Assembly (NCBI GenBank): GCA_963776935.1
Contig: CAVZOP010000011.1
Coordinates: forward strand, 114,393 to 178,392
Reading direction: 5' to 3'
DNA length: 64,000 nucleotides
Source of the DNA: JALOLG01 sp963776935
GTDB lineage: Bacteria; Actinomycetota; Acidimicrobiia; Acidimicrobiales; Ilumatobacteraceae
A program made the translations under genes and the position numbers. Positions within the stretch are counted from its first letter, which is position 1, and each line of letters starts with the position of its first letter. Positions 41,455-49,684 of the stretch are shown here, piece by piece. Under the pieces are notes generated by a model that saw only the letters and a program-made list of their open reading frames with translations, was not told the origin of the DNA and searched no databases.

Positions 41455-42017
41455 GGAGCGGTTCCTTTCAAGATGCCGACCACCAGGTCGACGATGGTCC
41501 GTTCGGTCTCACCTCGGCTGAGGTGCAAGTCGCGTCGCAGGAGCTTCCACGTGTAGACGTCCGTTGCAGCGTGGAGCGCGTGGATGGCGTGGCGTCGTGC
41601 GGCTTTGGCCGTGGGCAACGACGGTCCGAACATCGTGACGATCCAGTCCTGGTGGCCCCGCCTGGCGTCGTCGAGCAGGAGGGCGAGGGTGCTCATGCGC
41701 TCCGACGAAGCGATCCAGCGGATGTTGGCGTCGCCCATCTGCTCGTAGTCGCCGACGAGCGCGTTGACCGCGCCGGCGACGTCACCGGGTGTCGCGTCGC
41801 GGCTGCTCGCCGTCTCCTCCCGGAGCAGTTCGGCGACGGCGATGATCACGCCCTCCTTCGACTCGAAGTGGTTCAACACCGTTTGATGCGAGACACCAGC
41901 CGCAGCAGCGATCGACGCCAACGTGACGTCCTCGACCGCCTTCTCCAGGAACAGAGCTCGAGCGGCATGGCAGATGCGCCGCCTCGTCTCGGCGACCCCA
42001 TCGGCCCGTGCGTCCAT
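41451..42017 (-). CDS. TetR family transcriptional regulator
   Basis: 188 residues. HTH: RRRICHAARALFLEKAVEDV, TLASIAAAAGVSHQTVLNHF and ESKEGVIIAVAELL, followed by a divergent ligand-binding domain ending TYTWKLLRRDLHLSRG-like. ATG 42017 is chosen; an upstream ATG (42062) would lie inside the operator palindrome at 42050-42071 and adds non-conserved residues. It overlaps the glycosyltransferase gene by ATGA and most likely represses the operon. Confidence 0.85.
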   Translation of the reverse strand: MDARADGVAETRRRICHAARALFLEKAVEDVTLASIAAAAGVSHQTVLNHFESKEGVIIAVAELLREETASSRDATPGDVAGAVNALVGDYEQMGDANIRWIASSERMSTLALLLDDARRGHQDWIVTMFGPSLPTAKAARRHAIHALHAATDVYTWKLLRRDLHLSRGETERTIVDLVVGILKGTAP

Positions 42018-42049
42018 CGTGTACGTCCGCGTCACTTTCACTGGAGTGG

Positions 42050-42071
42050 CACTCAACCACATTGTTGAGTG
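42050..42071. promoter_or_regulatory. Palindrome CACTCAAC-N6-GTTGAGTG, TetR operator
   Basis: Perfect 8-bp arms with a 6-bp centre, 33 bp upstream of the tetR start. The size and position match a TetR-family autoregulatory operator. Confidence 0.65.
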
Positions 42072-42110
42072 TCAGTCAAGCCAAATATCCGAGACCGTGT
42101 CCCGCTCGTC

Positions 42111-43259
42111 TCAGTAGAGGAACATCGGCTTTCCGGCGACGTGGCGGACCTTCGGCAAGTAGGCGTCGGAGTCGTACAGCTCGTCGACATCGACGCGCTT
42201 CACTCCTTCTCGAGTGACGCTGATCGGCACGTTGGTGTAGGTGCCGCCGCGCAACGCGACCATCCTTCCGGACGCGCCTTCGAGCACGAGGTCGGCGGCC
42301 ATGACGGCGTAGTTCGTGGCGACCATCAGGTCGAGCGAATCGGGGCTGCCGGATCGCATCAGGTAGGCGACCTGCTGGAGGACGATGCCCTCGCCCGTGA
42401 GCTGACCGATCAGCTCGCCCGTGACGGCGCCGATGCCGCCGAGCTTGCGGTGTCCATACGCATCGGCCTCGCCGGTGAGCATCATCTCGCCGCCGGACAT
42501 CGTCGCTCCCTCGGAGATCGTCACCATCGAGTAGTTCGATGGGTTGCGCCGCTGGTCGGCCACCAGGAATCCGGCGAGCCGCTCGACGTCGAACGGCACC
42601 TCCGAGATGACCGCTCGATCGGCGCCCGCCAGGTAGGCGGTGATGAGCGACGTCTCGCCGCTGTAGCGGCCGAACAACTCGACGACGGCGATGCGCTCGT
42701 GCGACCCGGTCGAGGTGCGCAGCGCATGGATGAACTCGACGCCCCTGGTGACCGCGGTCGAAAAGCCGATGCAGTAGTCGGTGCCGTGGACGTCGTTGTC
42801 CATCGTCTTCGGGATGGCAATGACCGGGACGCCTTCGTCGTGCAGCCGCAATCCGTACGAAAGCGTGTCGTCCCCCCCGATCGGGATCAGCGCGTCGATA
42901 CCGAGGTGCTCGATCACGCGCAGCGCGTGGTGCGTGAAGTCGTATGGTCCGTCGCCGTCCGCCGCGCCCGCCAGGAACTCGGGCACACTGCCCTTCTTGA
43001 CCCGGCCGGGGTTCGTGCGCGACGTGTGCAGAATCGTTCCACCCGTGCGGTCGATCGTGCGCACCGCCGATGGGGTCAGTGGCATCACGTTCGCCGCGAT
43101 CGTGTCCTCGTCATCGGGGTTCGTCTCGAGCAGACCCGCCCAGCCGCGCCGGATGCCGACCACGTCGTGGCCGCCATCGGCAACCCTGGTGACGACCGCT
43201 TTGATGCACGGGTTGAGCCCGGGGACATCACCACCTCCGGTACAGATACCGATCCGCAT
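42111..43259 (-). CDS. pfp: 6-phosphofructokinase, probably PPi-dependent
   Basis: 382 residues. Phosphofructokinase motifs: GICTGGGDVPGLNPCIKAVV, LIPIGGDDTLSYG, VIAIPKTMDNDVHGTDYCIG and the substrate loop VVELFGRYSGETSL. The two diagnostic positions are Asp in GGDD and Lys in PKTMDND. ATP enzymes have Gly at both, so this one should use pyrophosphate, as in the Amycolatopsis methanolica group. It catalyses fructose-6-phosphate phosphorylation, reversible with PPi. ATG 43259 follows GAGGAGG. Confidence 0.88.
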   Translation of the reverse strand: MRIGICTGGGDVPGLNPCIKAVVTRVADGGHDVVGIRRGWAGLLETNPDDEDTIAANVMPLTPSAVRTIDRTGGTILHTSRTNPGRVKKGSVPEFLAGAADGDGPYDFTHHALRVIEHLGIDALIPIGGDDTLSYGLRLHDEGVPVIAIPKTMDNDVHGTDYCIGFSTAVTRGVEFIHALRTSTGSHERIAVVELFGRYSGETSLITAYLAGADRAVISEVPFDVERLAGFLVADQRRNPSNYSMVTISEGATMSGGEMMLTGEADAYGHRKLGGIGAVTGELIGQLTGEGIVLQQVAYLMRSGSPDSLDLMVATNYAVMAADLVLEGASGRMVALRGGTYTNVPISVTREGVKRVDVDELYDSDAYLPKVRHVAGKPMFLY

Positions 43260-43367
43260 CCGAGCCCTCCTCTGCTGTTGTCGAATGGTTGCAGACTCGT
43301 AGGGCTCACTCCGATCACATCTCGCAGACGAGCATCGACCGTGTCCAGCTCGCTCAGACGCGACGAT

Positions 43368-43400
43368 GCGGCGGGCGCCCGTTCGTCGGGCGCCCGCCGC
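43368..43400. terminator. 14-bp GC-rich hairpin downstream of osmC
   Basis: GCGGCGGGCGCCCG and its exact complement flank a 5-bp loop (TTCGT), 14 bp after the OsmC stop on the minus strand. No U-run follows; this is a GC-only terminator type common in Actinobacteria. Confidence 0.6.
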
Positions 43401-43413
43401 TGGTACCGGGTGG

Positions 43414-43986
43414 TCAGACGACGTCGACGTCGATGTTGACCGGGACGCCGTTGGTGATGATGTCGTAGACGGCCGAGCGGGACCGTGACTGCTCGATGAG
43501 CTCGCGGAGCACGTCGTCGGGCGCATCGCCCTTGATGGTGAACTTCACGTTGATCTGCTGGTAGCCGTTGCGTACTTGGGGGTCGAGACCCAAGATGCCG
43601 TTGAGGTCGATGTCGCCGGAAACGGTGGAGCGCACTTCGGTGAGTGTGACCTTGCGGGCGGCGGCGATGTTGGCGAGCCCGGCGGTGAGGCAGGCGGCGA
43701 GGGCGTGCAGGACGAACTCGACAGGGGTTGGTCCGTTGTCATGGCCGACGAGGACGGCCGGGTGGTCGGCGTCGAACACGAAGGTGTGCTCGTGGGCGCG
43801 CTCCTCGCCGACCCCGAAGAAGTCGTGGATCGTCGAGCGGTTGTGGGTGCCGTTGACCCATTCGTTGTGGGCGCGGAACTGGAACTGCGCCGCGGCGGGC
43901 GCCTGCCGGACGGCGTCGAGGGTGGCGAACAACGTCGCCGTGTCGACGCCGTTGCGGTTGGCGGGGTTGGTCTCGGTGATTGTCAT
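43414..43986 (-). CDS. OsmC/Ohr family peroxiredoxin-like protein
   Basis: 190 residues. OsmC fold with the thiol region VEFVLHALAACLTAGLANIA (one conserved Cys), plus RNGYQQINVKFTIKGDAPDD and SRSAVYDIITNGVPVNIDVD at the end. The second peroxidatic Cys typical of Ohr is not seen, so it may belong to the YhfA-like subgroup. ATG 43986 (MTITETNPANRNG) follows an AAGGAA site. It probably reduces organic hydroperoxides or binds ligands. It shares the strand with the FAD oxidoreductase upstream, separated by a tandem repeat. Confidence 0.83.
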   Translation of the reverse strand: MTITETNPANRNGVDTATLFATLDAVRQAPAAAQFQFRAHNEWVNGTHNRSTIHDFFGVGEERAHEHTFVFDADHPAVLVGHDNGPTPVEFVLHALAACLTAGLANIAAARKVTLTEVRSTVSGDIDLNGILGLDPQVRNGYQQINVKFTIKGDAPDDVLRELIEQSRSRSAVYDIITNGVPVNIDVDVV

Positions 43987-44010
43987 GGTGGTGTTCCTTG
44001 CTGGTTGTTT

Positions 44011-44075
44011 TGGGCTGATTGCTTGGGCTGATTGTTGGGGCTGATTGTTTGGGGTTGATTGTTTGGGGTTGGTTG
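44011..44075. repeat. Tandem repeat of about 13 bp (TGGGSTTGATTGTT-like)
   Basis: Five successive units (TGGGCTGATTGCT, TGGGCTGATTGT, TGGGGCTGATTGTT, TGGGGTTGATTGTT, then a decayed unit) fill the gap between the FAD oxidoreductase and osmC. It is AT-richer than its surroundings and may lie in the osmC 5' region as a variable spacer. Confidence 0.75.
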
Positions 44076-44099
44076 GGCTCGTCGGCCGGGAAGGTGGGG

Positions 44100-45349
44100 T
44101 CACGCCATCGCGGTGGCGAGTGGCGGGAAAGGGCGGGCGGCGAGGGTCTCCGCTTGGGTGTCGATCGCTCTGGCGAGTTGTTTCTGCAGCTCGACGAACC
44201 GGTCCGCCGGCGGGTACGTGGTCAGCTCGCAGGTGATCTCGAAGATCTCTCGCAGCTGACGGTCGCGTTGGGCGTGGTAGTCGGCGAGCGCGCCCGCCTC
44301 GTCGGCGTCGCCGCGCAGGATGTCGTCGAGAGCCGTCGCCAACAGCTCGGCGTCGCGGAACGCGTCGCTGATGCCGTGTCCGGTGATCGGGTCGCGGTGG
44401 TAGCCGGCGTCGCCGACCAGCGCCCAGCCCGGCCCGACGGGGCGACGGAGATGGTTCGGCAGGCCGATGATCCCCCGCGTCCCCGACCGCCGTGTGGCGG
44501 ACACGCGGAGGCGTTCGGCCAGCCCGGGTGCGGCGGTACGGACCATGGCGTCGAACGCGGTGTCGACCGTGATGTGTGATCGGCGGAACCGCTTGGCGTC
44601 CTCGGCCGGTGAGCACACCCACACGCAGGCTTCGGCGTTGTTGGTCGGGAACACACCGGCGAACAAGCCGTCACCCAGGTAGTACTCCATCGCCGGCCAA
44701 TCACCGGCGAAATAGGCGTAATGCACCGCGCCGTCCCGGCACCGCGGACGTGCGTGAACGGGGCGTCGACGCAACGGGCGATCCGCGACCGCAACCCGTC
44801 GGCGCCGACCACGAACCGAGCCGCGATCTCCAACCGGCCGCTGTCGTCACGGGCCCGCACGCCGCGCACCCGGCCGTCGTCAGCACGTCGCACACCGTCC
44901 ACGCTCACACCGGTCATCAGGCGTGCTCCAGCGGCGACGGCCGCCTCGACCAGCAACGCGTCCAACACGTGACGCCGAGGGGCGACCAGCATGTCGACGC
45001 CCAGACGGTCCTTGACCGAGCGCCGCACGGGTGTGTCACCGGCGTGGAACACAACCTCACGAATCGGTGGTGTCCCGGCGTCGAGCACCGCCGGCAGCAA
45101 ACCCCAGCGGCTCAGCTGCACCACGCCACTGCGGGCGATCGCATGCGTCGACAACGTGTCACTCGGGAACGCAGCACGATCGACCAACACCACGTCGTGA
45201 CCCGCCGCCGCCAACAACATCGCCGTCGCCGCGCCGGCACACCTCGCACCCACCACGACCACGTCGTGGTGTTGCGTCGCCGGCGTCTTGCTCAACAGGC
45301 GGCGGTGTGTCGGAAAGAACAGCTGGTGGGTGGGGAAGTGCTTCGTCAT
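44100..45349 (-). pseudogene. FAD-dependent monooxygenase/halogenase-like oxidoreductase, one frameshift
   Basis: The first frame (ATG 45349) has the dinucleotide fold HHDVVVVGARCAGAATAMLL, VLVDRAAFPSDTLSTHAIAR and FVVGADGLRSRIARCVDAPF (the GD/DG motif). Near 44735 the frame shifts; the second frame has GDWPAMEYYLGDGLFAGVFP, the FAD-closing VGPGWALVGDAGYHRDPITG and the C-terminus at 44100. Joined length is about 416, normal for the family of aromatic hydroxylases and geranylgeranyl-reductase-like enzymes. One base (GGGACGGCGC) explains the break. The substrate is unknown. The motif at 45519-45532 lies 169 bp upstream. Confidence 0.72.
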
Positions 45350-45518
45350 GGTCGTCTCGTTCGGGGTCGTCGCGGTCGATGGCGTCACGGCGCAGCGACA
45401 CAGTCGTCGCGATACCAGGGCATCGCGCTCGAGTGCGTCGTGTTGCGCGTCCAGCGTCGAGCTGGCAACCGCCACCCGTCGATGGTGCGACATCGACGCC
45501 AGCGCCGCATCGGGAATC

Positions 45519-45532
45519 ACTACGCAACTTCA
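45519..45532 (-). promoter_or_regulatory. Motif TGAAGTTGCGTAGT upstream of the FAD oxidoreductase gene
   Basis: Read toward the FAD gene, this 14-mer matches the copy at 48345-48358 (TGAACTTGCGTAGT) at 13 of 14 positions. Both copies point toward a gene that starts 150-170 bp downstream, and they flank the large LuxR regulator. It is a candidate binding site of that regulator. Confidence 0.4.
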
Positions 45533-45605
45533 CAGCCGAGGACTACGTACGTGCGGAGGGGCCGCGACCGACCGCAATCGGGTCAGGGTCGGCCCGTTCA
45601 CGTCG

Positions 45606-45669
45606 TAGCGTGCTGGGCGTGATCGGTTTGATCGGGGGACGGCGTCAGCGCGCGCCCGGTAGGTCATGA
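45606..45669 (+). promoter_or_regulatory. TAGCGT promoter and possible leaderless 16-codon leader ORF before the LuxR gene
   Basis: TAGCGT (45606-45611) is followed after 7 bp by GTG 45619. This opens a 16-codon frame (VIGLIGGRRQRAPGRS), whose TGA overlaps the ATG of the LuxR regulator (ATGA at 45666). Either a coupled leader peptide or simply a 47-nt 5' UTR. Confidence 0.4.
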
Positions 45670-48324
45670 TCGCGCCATGGCCCCTGTCGGGGCGGTCCGC
45701 CGAGCTCGAACAGATCGGCCATCTCTACGGCGACGGGGCGAGTGGTGGGGTCGTCCTTCAGGGCCTCGCCGGTGTCGGCAAGACCCGCCTCGCCGAGGAA
45801 GCCCTGCGCCGGGCCGAGCGCGCCGGGCGGCCGGTGCAACGGGCGGTCGGCCACCCCTCGACGCAGACGATCCCGCTCGGAGCCCTGGCTCACCTGCTCC
45901 CGGTCACGCTGGTGCACGATCTCGGTGTCGGAGACGACGAGCGCACGGCGCTGTTCCATGCCTCCCGCGCCGAGCTTCGGCGGATGGCGGGGGACGACAG
46001 ACTCGTCCTGCTCGTCGACGATCTCGACCTGCTCGATGACACGTCGGTCGCCGTGCTGGTCCCCCTCATCGTTTCCCGCACCGTGTTCCTCATCGGCACG
46101 ATTCGGACGGGCGGCACGCCGTCACCACGGCTGACCGGCCTGCAACGGGACGGTCATCTGATCCGTCTCGACCTCGAACCGCTGTCACACGACGAGCTCG
46201 GCGCCCTGCTCCATCGAGCGCTCGATCGCCCGGTCTCTGCGCACGCGCTCGCCGAGCTCGCCCGCTTGTCGGGTGGCAACCTCCAGGTGCTGACCGAGCT
46301 GGTCAGAGGGGCGCGAGAGCGCGGCATCCTGGTGGAGTCGGGCGACGTGTGGAACCTGACCGCGCCGCTGCCGACGACCACCGCGCTCGAAGAGCTCGTG
46401 GCCGAGCACCTGGCCGGCGTCGACCCAGCCGGGCTGGCGGTGCTCGAGCTGTTGGCGGTGTGCGAGCGTTTCGGCCTCGACGACCTCGAGCACGTCCACA
46501 GCCCGGCGACGCTGGAGGCGTTGGAGGCGAGCCGGTTGGTCACCGTCGTGACCTCTGGCCGGCGAACCGCGCTCCGTCTGGCGCACCCCCTGTACGGGGA
46601 GGTGCTCCGCGCCGGGCTGCCGGCGCTGCGACTGCGGCGGATCCACCAACAGCAGGCAGACCTCGTCGAAGCGCGCGGGGCGAGGCGGCGGGAGGACGTC
46701 GTCCAAGTCGCCCTGTGGCGGGTCGACTCCGGCGGTCAGGTACCCGGCCGCCAGCTTCTGCACGCCGCCCGGCTGGCACTCGTCGGTCGCAACCCGACGC
46801 TGGCGGTGCGTCTCATCGAGGCGATGGACGACGACGGAGTGGTCACGGCGGGCGAACGCGCCGAAGTGCTCGCCGACGCCCACGGCATGCAGGGCCACGA
46901 CGAGGAGGTCGAACGCGTCGTGGCCGCGGTGTGGGACGAGCAGTTGAGCGACCTCCAGCGGGCGAACCTGTCGCAGCGCCTCGCCACCACCCGATTCTCC
47001 GGACGACGAGATCTCGACGGCGCCCTTGCCGCCCACGACTCGGCACGCCAGCGCCTCACCGATCCCGAGCAGATCGCGGCCGTCGACGCCCGACGGGCCT
47101 CCCTGCTCGCCGGCGCCGGACGACCGGCCGAGGCGTTGCGGATCGCCGACTCCGTGGGTGAGCCGTACTCGGCGCAGACGCGCGTCGAGCTGGCAACGGC
47201 GCGGGCAGCGAGCCTCGTCGGTCTCGGTCGCTGTGACGAGGCGGCCGCGCTCGTCGCGCCAGGCGGCCGTCGACCACGCCGGCCTGCCAGGGTGGCTCGC
47301 CCGGCGCGGCATTGCCATGCACTTGCTGAACGAGGCCCACGCGCTCGCCTACTCAGGGCGCTACGCCGACGCCCGCCAATTGCTCGAGCCGGCGGTCGAG
47401 CGTGCCCTCGCGACGAACGCGACGGGCGCGTGGTTGTGGTTCGAGATGGCGCTCGCCGAGATCGCACGCGACACCGGCCGGGCCCGCGAGGCGATCCGGC
47501 GCTTCCAGGCGGTCGCCGACGCCGCGCCGGGAGCCGGACAGCATGCGGCTCTCGTGTGGGCGCACGTCGGCGTGGCGCAGGGCCACCTCCTGCTCGGCGA
47601 GTGCGGTCCGGCGGCATCGGCCGTGCAGCGGGCCGACGAGGTCGGGGAGAGCCCGGTCGCCACGTCGATCGCGACGCTCGAACGCACGCGAGCGTGGCTC
47701 GACGTGTGCCGCGGCGACCTCGTCGGGGCGCGCGTCCGCATCCGTATGGTCGTGGAGCTCTTGCGACGCGACCACGTGTTCGTGTTCGAGGCGGGCGTGC
47801 TCCACGACCTGGTACGCCTCGGTGTTCCCGGTGAAGCGGTCGCCCGCCTCGGGCAGCTCGCCGGCCAGATCGACGGGCCACTGGTGCACGCTCACGCCGG
47901 CCACGCCGTGGCCGCGTTCAATCGTGACACCGACCTGCTCAGCGATGTCGTGGACCGATACGAGACAATCGACGCGCTCGCCTTCGCGGCCGAGGTGGCA
48001 GCCGAGCTGGCGGAGCTCTATCGAGCGCACGGCGAGACCCGACGTGCGACCGCCGCCCATCAGAGGTCGGCGGAACTGGCCGCCAGAGCCGGCGGAGTCC
48101 GCACACCGGTCATGACCCGCGGTGACAGCATCGAGCCGCTGACGGGCCGGGAGCGAGAGGTCGCCCTGTTGGCCGCCGGCGGCCTGAGCAGCCGCCAGAT
48201 CGGCGAACGGCTGCACCTGTCGACGCGGACCGTCGACACCCACCTGGCGCGGGTGTATCGCAAGCTCGGGATCACCAGCCGTACCGAGCTCGCCCTGGCC
48301 CTCGGGACCAAGAGCGATACGTAG
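45666..48324 (+). pseudogene. Large LuxR-family ATP-binding regulator (LAL type), one frameshift
   Basis: About 885 residues. N-terminal AAA/NACHT-like ATPase: Walker A VVLQGLAGVGKTRLAEEALR, Walker B LVLLVDDLDLLDD. It has TPR-like helical repeats through the middle and a C-terminal LuxR helix-turn-helix: IEPLTGREREVALLAAGGLS, RQIGERLHLSTRTVDTHLAR, KLGITSRTELALAL. Near 47265 the frame changes in GCGCCAGGCGGCC, from LVAPGGRR to QAAVDHAGLPGWLARRG; one base restores it. LAL regulators sense a ligand through the repeats and activate catabolic or secondary-metabolism genes. The flanking motif pair suggests the FAD and globin genes as targets. Confidence 0.78.
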
Positions 48325-48344
48325 CGCGGCTGCTCACCGGCATC

Positions 48345-48358
48345 TGAACTTGCGTAGT
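48345..48358 (+). promoter_or_regulatory. Motif TGAACTTGCGTAGT upstream of the globin-like gene
   Basis: Second copy of the 14-mer found at 45519-45532, in the same orientation relative to its downstream gene, 151 bp before ATG 48510. Confidence 0.4.
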
Positions 48359-48414
48359 CGGTGCTGATGTGCGGACCGCCGCAGGTGCGGCACGATCGCA
48401 CTCTGGACACGACC

Positions 48415-48486
48415 CAGAGGTGTGGAATGCCCCAGACGTGTGGAATGCCGCAGAGCTGTCTGATGGCTCAGAAGTGTCGAGTGCAC
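48415..48486 (+). repeat. Four tandem 18-bp repeats upstream of the globin-like gene
   Basis: Units CAGANGTGTGGAATGCCN: two nearly identical copies (48415-48432 and 48433-48450) followed by two decayed ones (48451-48468 and 48469-48486). The period of 18 bp equals six codons and would code for PEVWNA-like repeats if translation began at GTG 48369. It could instead be a regulator-binding array in the promoter. Confidence 0.7.
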
Positions 48487-48509
48487 GATCGACCAGCGTG
48501 GGCGACGTC

Positions 48510-48935
48510 ATGACGCCGGACGACGTTGTGGTTGTCGATCGCTCGTGGGCTCAGCTGCAGCACCGCCGCGACGACCTCGTCGATCGACTGGCGGCGGCGT
48601 TCAGTGCCGTCCGGCCGCCCGGAACGGCGCGCCGGCGCGCCTGCTGGCTCGTCGACTCGGTGGCCGAGCTCGTCGACCTGCTCACTGCGCCGAGCATGCT
48701 CGGCCGGCACGCCCGAAAGCTGTTCGCGACGTGGCCGGATCCAGGATCGTCGCCCAGTTTCCGTGTCGATGGACAGGCGTGGATCAGTGCGGCCCGCGAC
48801 ATCTCCCCCGCTTGGACGCTCAGTGCGGAACAGGCGTGGCGTCACGCATGGCTGCTGCTGTCCGACGTGCTGGCCGAGGAAGCGCTCTCGCCGTTCGCCG
48901 GCTCGTCGGTGCCTCGTCCCAACCCATGGCGGTGA
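48510..48935 (+). CDS. Globin-like protein (divergent)
   Basis: 141 residues from ATG 48510. The pattern matches a bacterial globin: A-helix VVVDRSWAQLQHRRDDLVDR, an F-helix with LLTAPSMLGRHARKLFATW where the His could be the proximal heme ligand, and an H-helix AEQAWRHAWLLLSDVLAEEA. The B10/E7 region (VRPPGTARRRACWLVDSVAE) is poorly conserved. The assignment is by eye and tentative. The last 116 bp overlap the convergent sigma-factor gene. Longer starts (GTG 48369) would include the 18-bp repeats in the protein. Confidence 0.5.
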   Translation: MTPDDVVVVDRSWAQLQHRRDDLVDRLAAAFSAVRPPGTARRRACWLVDSVAELVDLLTAPSMLGRHARKLFATWPDPGSSPSFRVDGQAWISAARDISPAWTLSAEQAWRHAWLLLSDVLAEEALSPFAGSSVPRPNPWR

Positions 48936-49467
48936 GGGTGGTCCGCAGGGCACGCAGGCCATAGAACACACGACTCTTCACCGTGCCGATGGGGACCCCG
49001 AGCTCGCGGGCGAGGTCGTCGTAGGCCCGTCCCTCGAGGTGGGCCGCGATCAGGACGTACCGGTGCTCGGGGGCGAGGCGCCGCAGCGCCTCTTCGAGAA
49101 CCCAACCGCGCACCGCTCGGTCGAGCTCGTCGACGGCAACTGGCTCGTGACGTTCGCCTGGGTCGGGATGCGCGACGACGGCAGGTCTGATCCGTCGATG
49201 GCGGTACAGGTCGACGCTGGTGTTCCGGCAGATCGCGTACAACCACCCCTTCTGCGAACCATTACCGGCATCGAACGTGTGCGCCGACCGCCACGCCCGT
49301 ACGAACGTCTCCTGCACGGCTTCCTCGGCCAGACCCAGATCGTCCAGCACACGCCGGGCGAGGGCATGCAGACCTGCTCCGTACACCCGATACGCCGCAT
49401 CGATCCCTGCGTCCGAGCGCAGGTCGAACACGGGTGACGCCTCATCGCATCCCTCGACCGATAACAC
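48820..49467 (-). CDS. ECF RNA polymerase sigma factor
   Basis: 215 residues. Region 2: HALARRVLDDLGLAEEAVQE, FVRAWRSAHTFDAGNGSQKG and WLYAICRNTSVDLYRHRR. Region 4: LRRLAPEHRYVLIAAHLEGR, YDDLARELGVPIGTVKSRVF and YGLRALRTTLTAMGW. The last about 38 residues (DEAPTSRRTARALPRPARRT...) are arginine-rich, lie beyond region 4 and overlap the globin-like gene on the other strand. GTG 49467. No anti-sigma gene is adjacent; the RTX-type gene is divergent at 49685 and might be a target. Confidence 0.85.
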   Translation of the reverse strand: MLSVEGCDEASPVFDLRSDAGIDAAYRVYGAGLHALARRVLDDLGLAEEAVQETFVRAWRSAHTFDAGNGSQKGWLYAICRNTSVDLYRHRRIRPAVVAHPDPGERHEPVAVDELDRAVRGWVLEEALRRLAPEHRYVLIAAHLEGRAYDDLARELGVPIGTVKSRVFYGLRALRTTLTAMGWDEAPTSRRTARALPRPARRTAAAMRDATPVPH

Positions 49468-49684
49468 GGATCGAGCATGAATCCGTGCCGGAGCGGACGC
49501 AGCGGAGCCGCGCGGACGCGTCCTGTGTATTCGTGCTCACGCCCCGCCCGGAAGCAGTTCCGCAGCGTGTCTTCGGGCACAGCTCAGCCGAACATCGTGA
49601 ATCGGGTGAACCGTCGCCGGTGGCGAAACGTACGGCGCACCACAACGGCCGATCGGCGGCCGCGTTGCAACGAACGGAGACATG

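Noticed and set aside
44011..44075. 13-bp tandem repeats as an origin iteron array
   Set aside because: No dnaA/rep gene or DnaA boxes nearby; five decaying units in a promoter-sized gap fit a simple minisatellite.
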